Below, in pieces: positions 1 to 9,148 of a DNA stretch of 64,000 bases; within the stretch, counting starts at the first letter, position 1, and the number at the start of each line of letters is the position of its first letter. The DNA is from Leptobacterium flavescens (GTDB lineage Bacteria; Bacteroidota; Bacteroidia; Flavobacteriales; Flavobacteriaceae): assembly GCF_010671605.1 (NCBI RefSeq), contig NZ_JAABOO010000001.1, forward strand, positions 682,001 through 746,000. Direction: 5' to 3'. Under the pieces are notes generated by a model that saw nothing but the letters and a program-made list of their open reading frames with translations, did no database searches and was not told where the DNA came from. Made by a program: the position numbers and the translations under genes.

Positions 1-446
1 TGAACATCAAAGCCGGCTATCTCCAGGTTCTCGGCCTTCACATATTGCATCAGAAGGTCAAACTCCCGGGTAATCCAGGGTCCCATAAGTCGTGAGGTAA
101 TATGCCTGGAATTCAAATGGTCTTTTTGAAGGTTTGGTGCTATGAGTTCTCCCAGTCCCGATTCAAATAATATTACATCGAACCCCAATTTTTTATGGAG
201 TTTTTGAATAAGACTGTACCGGAGGTCGAATACTTCCCTGGATCCGTGGTTAAATTCCCCTATGGAAACAATGCGCTTGTCTTTTACTTTTTCGAGTAGC
301 AGATCCCATTTACTGTTTTCAAAATTACTGTCGCTATCAATTAAGGCAGAAGCATCATTGATAAATTTCCTTTGTTCTTCACTTAGCTTTTGAGCCGAGG
401 TAAGGGTAGAAAAAAGCAGAAGGATCAAATTTAATTTTAGTCTCAT
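1..446 (-). CDS. Erythromycin esterase-like hydrolase, C-terminus outside window
   Basis: Only the first 148 residues are visible; the gene runs off the left edge. Residues 1-18 form a signal peptide ending at TSAQ, so the protein is exported. The motif GEFNHGSRE (E64, H67) followed by ILFESG (E95) matches the Glu/His/Glu constellation of the erythromycin esterase family, in which a histidine activates water. Chromosomal members of this family in Bacteroidota are mostly of unknown substrate, so resistance to macrolides should not be assumed. The ATG at 446 is chosen because it opens the signal peptide. The family call is fairly secure; the substrate is unknown. Confidence 0.75.
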   Translation of the reverse strand, partial: MRLKLNLILLLFSTLTSAQKLSEEQRKFINDASALIDSDSNFENSKWDLLLEKVKDKRIVSIGEFNHGSREVFDLRYSLIQKLHKKLGFDVILFESGLGELIAPNLQKDHLNSRHITSRLMGPWITREFDLLMQYVKAENLEIAGFDV

Positions 447-638
447 TTCAGTATTTTTTAACCGTCCTAAATATTTTGTTGAACATCAATAGGAAAACAC
501 ACTAACGAACGTATTTACGACCATTTCAAACCTGTGGTTTTATTCTGTCATATCCTGTCCGTACGAACACTTTTTAAAGATACTTAAAAACATTATGACA
601 ATCAACCGTTTAGCCCGAGATTAGCCGTAAAACAAAAA

Positions 639-665
639 AAGCCTGTCAGTAACACTAACAGGCTT
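639..665 (-). terminator. Rho-independent terminator of pruA
   Basis: On the minus strand an AAGCCTGT/ACAGGCTT stem, continued inward after one mismatch, is followed directly by a run of seven T. It lies 22 bp beyond the pruA stop codon. Confidence 0.85.
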
Positions 666-686
666 CCTATTAAAATTTCATTTTAT

Positions 687-2315
687 TTATCCTAAGAAGG
701 GATATCTGTAATCTGTCGGACTTACAAAAGTTTCTTTAATAAGTCTCGGAGACACCCAACGTAACAGGTTCTGTGCAGAACCAGCCTTATCATTGGTTCC
801 TGAAGCTCTTGCTCCTCCAAAAGGCTGTTGTCCTACTACTGCTCCCGTAGGTTTATCGTTGATGTAGAAATTCCCCGCACAGTTCTCAAGTGCTTTAGTT
901 GCTTCATCTATAGCATAACGATCTGTAGAGAATACAGCACCGGTTAAAGCATATTCCGAAGTACCATCTACCATTTTTAAAGTCTCAGACCATTTGTCAT
1001 CCTCATAAACATACAAGGTAACTACAGGTCCGAATAACTCGGTAGTCATCGTTTTATATTGAGGATCGGTAGTAAGGATCACGGTAGGCTCTATAAAATA
1101 ACCTTTTGATTTATCGTAATTCCCTCCGGCTACGATCTCTGCATCATTATCTGCTTTAGCCTGATCAATATAACTCGATAGCTTATCAAAAGACCCCTCG
1201 TGAATAACAGCAGTAATAAAATTACTCATATCTTCAGGAGATCCTGGCTTGTTAAAGGATGTGATATCTTCTTTTACATATTCTATCACTTCATTTGCAA
1301 TAGATTTAGGAAGGTACACACGGGAAGCCGCACTACATTTTTGTCCCTGGAACTCAAAAGCACCACGGGTAATCCCTGTAGCTACCTGCTTGGCATTCGC
1401 AGAAGGGTGTGCAACGATAAAATCTTTTCCTCCGGTCTCTCCTACGATTCGCGGATATGTTTTATAGTTGTGAATATTGTTTCCAATTTTTTTCCAGAGC
1501 TCCTTAAATACGAAAGTAGATCCCGTAAAGTGGATTCCTGAAAAATCAGGACTTGCCAAAACAGTATCGGTAATCATTACCGGATCTCCGTAAACCACAT
1601 TGATCACGCCATCCGGAAGTCCTGCTTCCTTGAATACATCAACGATTACCTTGGCAGAGAATATCTGGCTGTCACTAGGTTTCCACACTACCACATTCCC
1701 CATCATTGCAGCACTGGCCGGAAGGTTTCCTGCAATAGCCGTAAAGTTAAACGGGGTAATGGCATATACAAATCCTTCTAACGGACGATATTCCACCCTG
1801 TTCCAGATCCCTTCGGCAGAATCGGGTTGCTCCTCATAGATCTGCGACATAAATTCTACATTAAATCTAAGGAAGTCTATTAATTCGCAAGCAGCATCAA
1901 TTTCTGCCTGATGAATGGTTTTCGACTGTGCGATCATAGTTGCCGCATTGATCTTTGCCCTGTAAGGACCGGCAATTAATTCTGCTGCTTTTAAGAATAT
2001 AGCTGCTCTCTGTTCCCAGGTCAGGGCTGCCCATTCGTTTCTGGCCTCCAATGATGTGGAAATAGCTTTTTCCACATGAGACTTTTCAGCCAGGTGATAT
2101 GTTCCTACCACATGCTTATGATCATGCGGAGGGGACATAGTCCTGGTGTTATTGGTTTTGATTTCCTCACTCCCAATATATAATGGTACATCTACATTTC
2201 CTTCGAAATACGATTTGTATTGTTTTAAGACTTGCTCTCTTTCCGGTGTTCCTGGAGCATACGATTTAACCGGCTCATTTACAGCCGCAGGAACGTGAAA
2301 AAAACCTTTTCCCAT
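687..2315 (-). CDS. pruA: L-glutamate gamma-semialdehyde (1-pyrroline-5-carboxylate) dehydrogenase
   Basis: Oxidises glutamate semialdehyde to glutamate with NAD+, the second step of proline breakdown, in the cytoplasm. The 542-residue length fits the stand-alone PruA enzymes of Bacteroidota. The aldehyde dehydrogenase fold is clear: FVYAITPFNFTAIAGN near residue 190 lines the cofactor site, VGETGGKDF carries the general-base glutamate, and GQKCSA carries the catalytic cysteine, C327. The C-terminal PFGGARASGTNDKAG segment is typical of the family. No proline dehydrogenase gene is adjacent. It has its own promoter box and terminator, so it is probably monocistronic. Confidence 0.95.
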   Translation of the reverse strand: MGKGFFHVPAAVNEPVKSYAPGTPEREQVLKQYKSYFEGNVDVPLYIGSEEIKTNNTRTMSPPHDHKHVVGTYHLAEKSHVEKAISTSLEARNEWAALTWEQRAAIFLKAAELIAGPYRAKINAATMIAQSKTIHQAEIDAACELIDFLRFNVEFMSQIYEEQPDSAEGIWNRVEYRPLEGFVYAITPFNFTAIAGNLPASAAMMGNVVVWKPSDSQIFSAKVIVDVFKEAGLPDGVINVVYGDPVMITDTVLASPDFSGIHFTGSTFVFKELWKKIGNNIHNYKTYPRIVGETGGKDFIVAHPSANAKQVATGITRGAFEFQGQKCSAASRVYLPKSIANEVIEYVKEDITSFNKPGSPEDMSNFITAVIHEGSFDKLSSYIDQAKADNDAEIVAGGNYDKSKGYFIEPTVILTTDPQYKTMTTELFGPVVTLYVYEDDKWSETLKMVDGTSEYALTGAVFSTDRYAIDEATKALENCAGNFYINDKPTGAVVGQQPFGGARASGTNDKAGSAQNLLRWVSPRLIKETFVSPTDYRYPFLG

Positions 2316-2346
2316 AATAGAAATTGTGTTTTGAATTAATTTTTGC

Positions 2347-2354
2347 CAAAGGTA
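2347..2354 (-). promoter_or_regulatory. -7 box of pruA
   Basis: TACCTTTG on the minus strand matches the Bacteroidota -7 consensus TAnnTTTG and lies about 31 bp upstream of the pruA ATG. Confidence 0.6.
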
Positions 2355-2402
2355 ATAAATACGAAATCGTTATAGAAGTTAAATTCTATCTAAAAATAAT
2401 AT

Positions 2403-2789
2403 TTAATTGATTGCGAAAGGAGCGCAAAGTTTAAAAGTAGGAATGGTTACTTTAAAACGCTTTGTAGAAGTAAAATTCACCATATGGTAATGCCCTTTCA
2501 TAGAACCTATGGGCGAACTGAGCAGGCATCCGGAACTATAGGTATGTGATTCCCCCGGTTTAAGTACAGGTTTCTTACCGATAACCCCTTCCCCTTCTAT
2601 ATTTTCCACATCATTCAGGGAATCGTAGATCTTCCAGTGTCTGGTGGTTAACTGCACGGAATCCTTACTCTGATTCTCAATGGTGATCTGATAGCCGAAG
2701 GCAAAATGCATCCTGTAGTTTTTGAAGAAAGTTCCTTCAAAACTGGTTTCTACAGATATTTTTATGCCTTTGGTAACTTGTTGAACCAT
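2403..2789 (-). CDS. apaG: ApaG family protein
   Basis: A 128-residue single-domain protein with an immunoglobulin-like beta sandwich. The conserved features are GEGVIGKKPVLKPGE followed by SSGCLLSSPIGSMKGHY. ApaG was linked in enterobacteria to cobalt resistance and Mg2+ efflux, but its molecular role is not settled; related domains occur in F-box proteins. There is no signal peptide, so it is cytoplasmic. It lies between pruA and the Plug-family gene on the same strand, with 87 bp to pruA and 174 bp to the upstream gene; a -7 box about 84 bp upstream suggests its own transcript. Confidence 0.9.
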   Translation of the reverse strand: MVQQVTKGIKISVETSFEGTFFKNYRMHFAFGYQITIENQSKDSVQLTTRHWKIYDSLNDVENIEGEGVIGKKPVLKPGESHTYSSGCLLSSPIGSMKGHYHMVNFTSTKRFKVTIPTFKLCAPFAIN

Positions 2790-2872
2790 AATTCCAATTG
2801 CAGAATAATGCTTTTTTTAAGAATTTTTCAAAATGCTATTTCCTCAAAATGAGGAGCTAAAGCCCAAAAATA

Positions 2873-2880
2873 CAAATTTA
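2873..2880 (-). promoter_or_regulatory. -7 box, probably apaG
   Basis: TAAATTTG on the minus strand fits TAnnTTTG. It would give apaG a leader of roughly 80 nt. Confidence 0.45.
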
Positions 2881-2963
2881 ATTGATGTAATAAATCAGCG
2901 TTGGTCATAAAATCTGCCAAAGACCTAAAAAGCAGTTGATCTGCCTTCTTTTTCCCTAAACAA

Positions 2964-4217
2964 CTAGTTGGAAATATTTACAGAACTCGCACTTCCGATC
3001 CCAATGACACTGTCATAACGGTCACCAAAATTCCGGTAATAAACTATAACCGTATAATTGTTTTCAGTTTGATAGTGATTTCCTGAGATCCGGTTATAAT
3101 CTATCTCACCATTTTCATTTACCACAACAAATTTATAATTGTAGAACCCCTGTTTGAGCAACATAGTGGTTTCCAGAAGTCCGGTCTCAACATTGAGTTT
3201 AAGCTCATTTTCCTCGTTGAGTTCGAAATTATTGAACTTCCCGAAAACATATACTTTGTCCAGTCCGATGCTGTTATCGTACTCCAGGCTAAAATGTACC
3301 TGAGCGTAATCCGCTTCGGTATCATTATCCTCTCCCTCCAGAGTTCTGACCACAAAATCTCCGTTAACATCCGGGTTAAAGGTATACTGAAAGTCAGATC
3401 TGTTCTTTGCGGTATACAGGTAATGGTTGTACAGATCGTCCAGCTCTACACTGAACACCCCGTTACTGGCGGTCCTGATCTCTTTATTGTCATAGAACAA
3501 AAACTCATTTCCACCGTCAAAGGAAGTTTCCTTATCGTATTTGTAAATAAGCTGATTTCCCGAAAAGAATTGAGGGCGAACCCCGGTGATGGCTCCCGGC
3601 CAGTAATGGTTTTGTAAAATAGCCACCTTAACTTCTTTCTGCGGGTTTACCAGCTGAAAACCACTGCTGTTTATAGTAAACTGCACTACCTGCTTACTGT
3701 AAATTGTATTCAGGTCTCTGGAGCGTTTGAGATACGCCCCTACATTTACCGCATCCCTGTAAATAACGAATCTCCGGGAAAACTGAAGCTCATCACTGCT
3801 GTTGTATATCTTGAGGACATAATTCCCGGTTAGCTTCAGGCGTGTCAGGCTATTCGGAAAACTCAGCTGGTAATTCGAATATGGCTGAAGTGTATTATAG
3901 GAATTCTGGTAGTTCTGTATCCTTTGGTTATCCAATCCGTTCAGGTATTGCATTTTTGAAAGATTGGAAGGGGTCCAGTCGTAATTACAATGCACGATCT
4001 TATAATAGTAATCTGCTTCGGATGCCGTAATATCATCAAAAGAAAGCGTAAAACTCTCCCCTATTTTAACGATGGGAAAAAGATCGCCTTCATTCGCACT
4101 TTTAAAGACAATAGACCGGATATGATCGGGCGGGCTTATCTCATATTCTACCTGCGCATTCAGCACGGTAGCAAAGCACAGAAAAACAAATATTAAGCAT
4201 TTCAGGGTCTTTATCAT
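2964..4217 (-). CDS. Type IX secretion system Plug-family protein (DUF5103)
   Basis: A 417-residue exported protein with a signal peptide ending near residue 21 (VLNAQ). It resembles the DUF5103/Plug family throughout: an N-terminal beta domain with SFDDITASEADYYYKI and YLNGLDNQRIQNYQNS, and a C-terminal segment beginning VYVFGKFNNFELNEEN. From established knowledge, the Plug protein closes the periplasmic side of the SprA translocon of the type IX secretion system when no substrate is engaged. The neighbours give no further T9SS genes, which is usual because T9SS genes are scattered. The family call is confident; the role in this organism is inferred. Confidence 0.85.
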   Translation of the reverse strand: MIKTLKCLIFVFLCFATVLNAQVEYEISPPDHIRSIVFKSANEGDLFPIVKIGESFTLSFDDITASEADYYYKIVHCNYDWTPSNLSKMQYLNGLDNQRIQNYQNSYNTLQPYSNYQLSFPNSLTRLKLTGNYVLKIYNSSDELQFSRRFVIYRDAVNVGAYLKRSRDLNTIYSKQVVQFTINSSGFQLVNPQKEVKVAILQNHYWPGAITGVRPQFFSGNQLIYKYDKETSFDGGNEFLFYDNKEIRTASNGVFSVELDDLYNHYLYTAKNRSDFQYTFNPDVNGDFVVRTLEGEDNDTEADYAQVHFSLEYDNSIGLDKVYVFGKFNNFELNEENELKLNVETGLLETTMLLKQGFYNYKFVVVNENGEIDYNRISGNHYQTENNYTVIVYYRNFGDRYDSVIGIGSASSVNISN

Positions 4218-4236
4218 ATCACATGTATTACGACCT

Positions 4237-4244
4237 CAAAGATA
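4237..4244 (-). promoter_or_regulatory. -7 box of the Plug-family gene
   Basis: TATCTTTG on the minus strand, matching TAnnTTTG, about 20 bp upstream of the ATG at 4217. It is divergent from the nqr promoter. Confidence 0.6.
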
Positions 4245-4372
4245 AACAAAATGTATGCCGAAACGAGATACACTTGCAGAGAAGGTTTTTAAAACTCAAA
4301 AATCACTATTTAGAATTATTATAAATAAAATTTAAGTGATTATCTTGCCTTTCAGTTCACTATTTTAATTAG

Positions 4373-4380
4373 TAAATTTG
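4373..4380 (+). promoter_or_regulatory. -7 box of the nqr operon
   Basis: TAAATTTG fits TAnnTTTG exactly and sits 38 bp upstream of the nqrA ATG in the AT-rich divergent region. Confidence 0.6.
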
Positions 4381-4418
4381 CACGAATTTTTAGTTAATTT
4401 TACAAAGATCCAAGACAT

Positions 4419-5771
4419 ATGTCAAACGACATCCGAATTAAGAAGGGGCTGGATATTAAATTGATTGGTGAGGCAGAAAAGACTACTACAGAAGCAGTAC
4501 CAAGTAATATCTACGCTATCAGACTCTCTGATTTTCACAGTATTACCCCTAAAATGCTTTTAAAGGTTGGTGACAAAGTTAAAGCCGGACAGGCACTTTT
4601 TTACAACAAAGCTAACGAAGATATGTTTTTCGTATCTCCGGTGAGTGGGGAGATCGTGGAAATAGAAAGAGGCGCAAGAAGAAAGATCCTGACCATTAGA
4701 ATTCAGGCAGATAAGGAACAGACTTATGCAAATCAGAGTGCATTCGACTTAAATAATGCCGATGGAGAGGCAGTAAAAAAATATTTATTAAGCGCGGGTT
4801 GCTGGCCGTTTATCAAGCAACGTCCGTACGATGTCATTGCTAATCCGGATAACAAGCCCAAGGCTATTTTTATCTCAGGTTATGCAAGTGCTCCTTTGGC
4901 TGCAGATTACGACTATGTACTTGAAGGCAAAGAGAAAGAATTACAGACCGCTATTAATGCGATCTCCAAATTAACAGATGGGAAAATACATGTTTCCGTA
5001 TCTAAAAAATCTTCTTCTCCCCTGGCAAGCCTGGAGAATGTGAGCCTTCACAGGATCTCCGGACCTCATCCGGCAGGAAATGTAGGTACTCTTATTTCTA
5101 AAGTAGATCCGATTAACAAAGGAGAAGTGGTATGGATTCTTAATCCGCAGGACCTGATAATCATCGGAGAGCTTATCCTTACCGGAAAGTTCAATGCAGA
5201 GAGAAAAGTAGCTTTGGTAGGTTCATCGGTAAAATCTCCGAAATACTACACCACCAAGATAGGAGCTGAGATCTCTACTTTCCTTTACGATGCAGGTGTA
5301 AAAGACAATAACATCAGGGTAATCAGTGGTAATGTCCTTACCGGAACCAAGGTAGATCCGGATGGTTATCTTGGATATTACAACAATACGGTTACCGTTA
5401 TTCCGGAAGGAAATGATTACGATTTCTTCGGATGGAACAAACCTGTGTTTAATAAACTATCGACAACAAGAGCATTAACCTTTTCATGGTTATTCCCAAA
5501 TAAAAAATACGATCTGAACACCAATACCAACGGTGAACACAGAGCTTTTGTGGTGACCGGTAATTACGAAGAGGTATTCCCTCTCGATATTTATCCGTTA
5601 CAACTTCTAAAAGCTACAATGGTAAAAGACCTGGATCAGATGGAGCAATTAGGAATGTACGAAGTTGCACCGGAAGATTTTGCACTTACCGAGTTTGTTT
5701 GTGTTTCCAAGCAACCTCATCAGCAGATCATAAGGGAAGGACTAGACTTAATGTATAAAGAAATAGGATAA
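4419..5771 (+). CDS. nqrA: Na+-translocating NADH:quinone reductase subunit A
   Basis: First gene of a six-gene operon for the Na+-pumping NADH:ubiquinone/menaquinone oxidoreductase, the respiratory entry point of many marine bacteria. NqrA is the peripheral cytoplasmic subunit without its own redox cofactor and is implicated in quinone binding. At 450 residues it has the normal length and no membrane segment. The N-terminal KKGLDIKLIGEAE opening, the biotinyl-like barrel segment near residue 45 (LKVGDKVKAGQ) and the SGPHPAGNVGTLI region near residue 220 are family hallmarks. nqrB starts 4 bp after its stop, so the two are translationally close. Confidence 0.97.
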   Translation: MSNDIRIKKGLDIKLIGEAEKTTTEAVPSNIYAIRLSDFHSITPKMLLKVGDKVKAGQALFYNKANEDMFFVSPVSGEIVEIERGARRKILTIRIQADKEQTYANQSAFDLNNADGEAVKKYLLSAGCWPFIKQRPYDVIANPDNKPKAIFISGYASAPLAADYDYVLEGKEKELQTAINAISKLTDGKIHVSVSKKSSSPLASLENVSLHRISGPHPAGNVGTLISKVDPINKGEVVWILNPQDLIIIGELILTGKFNAERKVALVGSSVKSPKYYTTKIGAEISTFLYDAGVKDNNIRVISGNVLTGTKVDPDGYLGYYNNTVTVIPEGNDYDFFGWNKPVFNKLSTTRALTFSWLFPNKKYDLNTNTNGEHRAFVVTGNYEEVFPLDIYPLQLLKATMVKDLDQMEQLGMYEVAPEDFALTEFVCVSKQPHQQIIREGLDLMYKEIG

Positions 5772-5775
5772 CACT

Positions 5776-6975
5776 ATGGGCTTAAAGAATAATTTACATA
5801 AACTCAAAGAAAAGTATGAAGGCACCAAAATGGCGCCTGCATTTAATGCCATACATACATTTTTATACATGCCCAATGAAACTACGCATTCCGGAGGGCA
5901 TATCAGAATGGCAGACGATTTAAAAAGGACCATGAACATAGTTATTATGGCCCTTGTACCTTGTTTGATTTTCGGGATGTTCAATGCCGGTTATCAACAC
6001 TACCTTGCTATCGGAGAGGAAGTACCTTTCCTTTCGGGAGCGGCCTTTATGATTGGAGTAACTAAAATTTTACCGCTGGTTATCGTATCCTACGGGGTTG
6101 GTCTGGCGATAGAATTTGTTTTTGCCATGATCAAAGGACATGAGGTAGAAGAGGGTTACCTGGTATCAGGGATGCTTATACCACTTATAGTTCCTGTAGA
6201 TATTCCGTTATGGATGCTTGCAGTTGCTGTTGCTTTTGGTGTGGTTATCGGAAAGGAAGTTTTCGGAGGTACAGGAATGAATATCCTGAACCCTGCTCTT
6301 ACAGTAAGAGCATTTCTTTTCTTTGCCTATCCAACATGGATGAGTGGTGATAAAGTATGGGTACACGGAGCAGTAGAAAGAGCCAATCAGCTTGCAAACG
6401 GTGAGAACGTAGATGCAATTTCCGGAGAAACCATTCTTGGAAACCTTGCTCAGAACAACGCCCCGGGTTATGACCTGGCGGATATGTTCTACGGGTTTAT
6501 TCCGGGTTCTGTAGGAGAAACTTCTACCTTGCTGATATTGCTGGCAGGACTCTTCCTGATCTTTACCAAAATCGGTAGCTGGAGGATCATGTTATCTGCT
6601 GTACTGGGTGCAATTGTTATGGGACTCATCTTTAACGGTGCTGTTGATGCCGGATGGGTTTCCGAATCGAGTAAGTTTTACGGGTTGATGAGTACCACTT
6701 TCTGGCACCACCTTATCATAGGAGGTTTTGCTTTCGGAGTTGTATTCATGGCGACAGACCCCGTAACTGCTTCACAAACCAATAGAGGGAAATGGATATA
6801 CGGATTCCTGATCGGATTTATTTCGATCCTTATCAGGGTATTTAACCCGGCATATCCTGAGGGTGTAATGTTAGCTATATTATTAATGAACGTATTTGCG
6901 CCGACTATCGATCATTACGTAATACAAGCCAACGTAAAAAGAAGAATGAAACGTTTAAAAGTTAAAACCGCTTAA
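5776..6975 (+). CDS. nqrB: Na+-translocating NADH:quinone reductase subunit B
   Basis: Integral membrane subunit that carries a covalent FMN and probably lines the Na+ path. The 399 residues contain about ten hydrophobic segments after a roughly 50-residue polar N-terminus. The flavinylation motif is DAISGETIL, with T219 as the expected FMN-bearing threonine; ApbE, encoded further downstream, makes such phosphoester links. The E in the GET position where many flavinylation sites have GAT is seen in NqrB-type motifs and is not a defect. It lies 4 bp after nqrA and 6 bp before nqrC. Confidence 0.97.
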   Translation: MGLKNNLHKLKEKYEGTKMAPAFNAIHTFLYMPNETTHSGGHIRMADDLKRTMNIVIMALVPCLIFGMFNAGYQHYLAIGEEVPFLSGAAFMIGVTKILPLVIVSYGVGLAIEFVFAMIKGHEVEEGYLVSGMLIPLIVPVDIPLWMLAVAVAFGVVIGKEVFGGTGMNILNPALTVRAFLFFAYPTWMSGDKVWVHGAVERANQLANGENVDAISGETILGNLAQNNAPGYDLADMFYGFIPGSVGETSTLLILLAGLFLIFTKIGSWRIMLSAVLGAIVMGLIFNGAVDAGWVSESSKFYGLMSTTFWHHLIIGGFAFGVVFMATDPVTASQTNRGKWIYGFLIGFISILIRVFNPAYPEGVMLAILLMNVFAPTIDHYVIQANVKRRMKRLKVKTA

Positions 6976-6981
6976 ATTGGT

Positions 6982-7728
6982 ATGAATACGGAAAAGAACA
7001 GTTACACGGTACTCTTTGCCATCGGAATGGTGGCAGTAGTGGGTTCTCTGCTGGCTTTTGTAGCAGGCTCCCTTAAGCCCAATATCGAGGAAAATGAACG
7101 CCTTGAAAAGCAACAAAACATCCTGTACGCTATGGGAATCAATGAAAATGGCGAGGACGCAGGAGGTGTAAATTTTATATCTACGGATAAAGTTTCAGAT
7201 GAATTCAGCAAGTTCATCAAACAGCAGCTCGTAATTCAGGGAGATGACGTAACCGAAGACGATCAGGCCTATCTGATAGATATCAAAAAAGAAGAAGCTT
7301 TAGCAAAAGCAGATGATTACGAAAGACGTCTTCCATTGTTTATAGGAGAAAAAGACGGAAGTACTTTTTATATAGTACCCATGAGAGGTAAAGGTTTATG
7401 GGATGCGATCTGGGGATATATTGCCTTGAACGACGAAATGGTTGTTCAGGGAGCATATTTCGACCATGCCGGAGAAACTCCCGGACTGGGAGCCAATATC
7501 AAGGAGCGCTTCTTTATGGACGATTTTATAGGAGAACACGTTTATGACGGAACTGCTTTTAAGGGAATTGAAGTAGCAAAAGGAAATGCAGACCCGCTTA
7601 ACAAAGATAAAACCGATAACGAAGTAGATGCTATTGCAGGAGCTACTATTACCGGAAACGGAGTAGCTGCCATGATCAAAAAGGACCTTAGAATGTATCT
7701 ACCTTATTTTAATTCATTAAAAAAATAA
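6982..7728 (+). CDS. nqrC: Na+-translocating NADH:quinone reductase subunit C
   Basis: Carries the second covalent FMN of the pump. One N-terminal membrane helix (about residues 8-30) anchors a periplasmic FMN-binding domain. The flavinylation motif DAIAGATITGN places the FMN on T222. The segment YIVPMRGKGLWDAIWGYIAL near residue 130 and GETPGLGANIKE near residue 165 are typical of the FMN-binding domain. The length of 248 residues is close to that of characterised NqrC proteins. nqrD begins 3 bp after its stop. Confidence 0.97.
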   Translation: MNTEKNSYTVLFAIGMVAVVGSLLAFVAGSLKPNIEENERLEKQQNILYAMGINENGEDAGGVNFISTDKVSDEFSKFIKQQLVIQGDDVTEDDQAYLIDIKKEEALAKADDYERRLPLFIGEKDGSTFYIVPMRGKGLWDAIWGYIALNDEMVVQGAYFDHAGETPGLGANIKERFFMDDFIGEHVYDGTAFKGIEVAKGNADPLNKDKTDNEVDAIAGATITGNGVAAMIKKDLRMYLPYFNSLKK

Positions 7729-7731
7729 GAA

Positions 7732-8379
7732 ATGGGAATATTATCAAAAAAAGACAGTAAACTTATATTAGATCCGTTAGCAGATAATAACCCAATTACG
7801 ATACAGGTACTGGGAATCTGTTCTGCCCTTGCAATTACTGCCGAGTTAAAGGCTTCTATTGTAATGACTATTTCAGTACTATTTGTACTGGGAGTGGGTA
7901 ATGTGGTAGTTTCCTTAATGAGAAATATCATCCCTCCAAAGATCAGGATCATTGTTCAGCTTGTAGTCGTTGCAGCTTTGGTGATCATTGTAGACCAGGT
8001 TCTGAAGGCTTTTGCTTATGAATTGAGTAAGACCCTTTCGGTTTTTGTCGGTCTGATCATTACAAACTGTATTATCATGGGACGTTTTGAGGCTTTTGCC
8101 CTGGGTAACGGTCCCTGGAAATCTTTCCTGGATGGAATTGGAAATGCCCTTGGATACGGAGTTATCCTTATTATCGTAGGTTTTTTCAGAGAGTTATTGG
8201 GATCAGGAACACTTTTGGGTATTCAGGTACTTGGAGATCCTATTGCCAAGACCGGGCTTTACGCTCTTGGATATGAGAACAACGGATTTATGCTGTTATC
8301 GCCTATGGCTTTGATTACAGTAGGGATCATTATCTGGGTACAGCGTTCAAGAAACAAGACTTTAATTGAAGAAAATTAA
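7732..8379 (+). CDS. nqrD: Na+-translocating NADH:quinone reductase subunit D
   Basis: Small integral membrane subunit of 215 residues with six hydrophobic segments. It is paralogous to NqrE, with which it forms an inverted pair housing an Fe centre in the membrane part of the pump. GICSALAITAELKASIVM near residue 27 and ITNCIIMGRFEAFALGN near residue 108 (with the conserved Cys of each half) are diagnostic. The 45-bp gap to nqrE is the longest in the operon. Confidence 0.96.
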   Translation: MGILSKKDSKLILDPLADNNPITIQVLGICSALAITAELKASIVMTISVLFVLGVGNVVVSLMRNIIPPKIRIIVQLVVVAALVIIVDQVLKAFAYELSKTLSVFVGLIITNCIIMGRFEAFALGNGPWKSFLDGIGNALGYGVILIIVGFFRELLGSGTLLGIQVLGDPIAKTGLYALGYENNGFMLLSPMALITVGIIIWVQRSRNKTLIEEN

Positions 8380-8424
8380 AATTAGGGGAACGGCTTTATG
8401 CCGTGAACTGAAACGAAAAAAATT

Positions 8425-9147
8425 ATGGAACATATAGAGTTATTTTTCAAATCGATTTTCATAGACAACATGGTATTTGCCACCTTCCTTGGAATGTGTT
8501 CTTACCTTGCTGTTTCCAAAAAAGTATCTACAGCCGTAGGTCTGGGTGCTGCCGTTATTTTTGTAATGGCCATTACCGTTCCTTTTAACTGGCTGCTGGA
8601 TCAATATATCCTTAGAGACGGAGCTCTGGCCTGGTTAGGACCTGAATATGCATCCTACGACCTGAGTTTCCTTTCTTTTATCCTGTTTATTGCCACTATT
8701 GCCACTATGGTACAGCTGGTAGAAATTATCGTGGAGAAGTTCTCTCCTTCCCTATATAACTCACTGGGGATATTTCTTCCGCTGATTGCGGTAAACTGTG
8801 CAATTCTTGGAGGTTCTCTCTTTATGCAATCCAGAGAGATCCCAAGTTTAGGACTTGCTTTTAACTACGGGGTTAGTTCAGGGATCGGATGGTTCCTTGC
8901 TATTCTTGCTATCGCAGCTATCAGGGAGAAGATCAGATATTCCAATGTACCGGCTCCATTAAGAGGTTTGGGTATTACATTTATCATTACCGGTTTAATG
9001 GCTATCGGATTCATGAGTTTCGGTGGAATGTTAACAGGTGGAGATGAAGCAGCTCAGGAATCTCAGCGTGAAGCTAAAGTAGAGATTAAGAAAGAGGAAG
9101 CACCTAAGAATTTGATATCTGAAAATACAAAAGAAATAAACCAATAG
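8425..9147 (+). CDS. nqrE: Na+-translocating NADH:quinone reductase subunit E, with charged C-terminal tail
   Basis: Integral membrane partner of NqrD. The conserved cores [13 protein letters not shown] and [13 protein letters not shown] each supply a cysteine for the intramembrane Fe centre. At 240 residues it is longer than the roughly 200 residues of proteobacterial NqrE: there is extra sequence in the loop containing [13 protein letters not shown] (about residues 70-85), and after the last helix a highly charged tail of about 35 residues rich in E and K. The tail would lie outside the membrane. The stop is followed by the nqrF ATG with a 1-bp gap. Confidence 0.95.
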   Translation: MEHIELFFKSIFIDNMVFATFLGMCSYLAVSKKVSTAVGLGAAVIFVMAITVPFNWLLDQYILRDGALAWLGPEYASYDLSFLSFILFIATIATMVQLVEIIVEKFSPSLYNSLGIFLPLIAVNCAILGGSLFMQSREIPSLGLAFNYGVSSGIGWFLAILAIAAIREKIRYSNVPAPLRGLGITFIITGLMAIGFMSFGGMLTGGDEAAQESQREAKVEIKKEEAPKNLISENTKEINQ

Positions 9148-9148
9148 T

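Noticed and set aside
1-446. Macrolide resistance based on the erythromycin-esterase-like motif
   Set aside because: Only part of the gene is visible, and chromosomal relatives are generally of unknown function.
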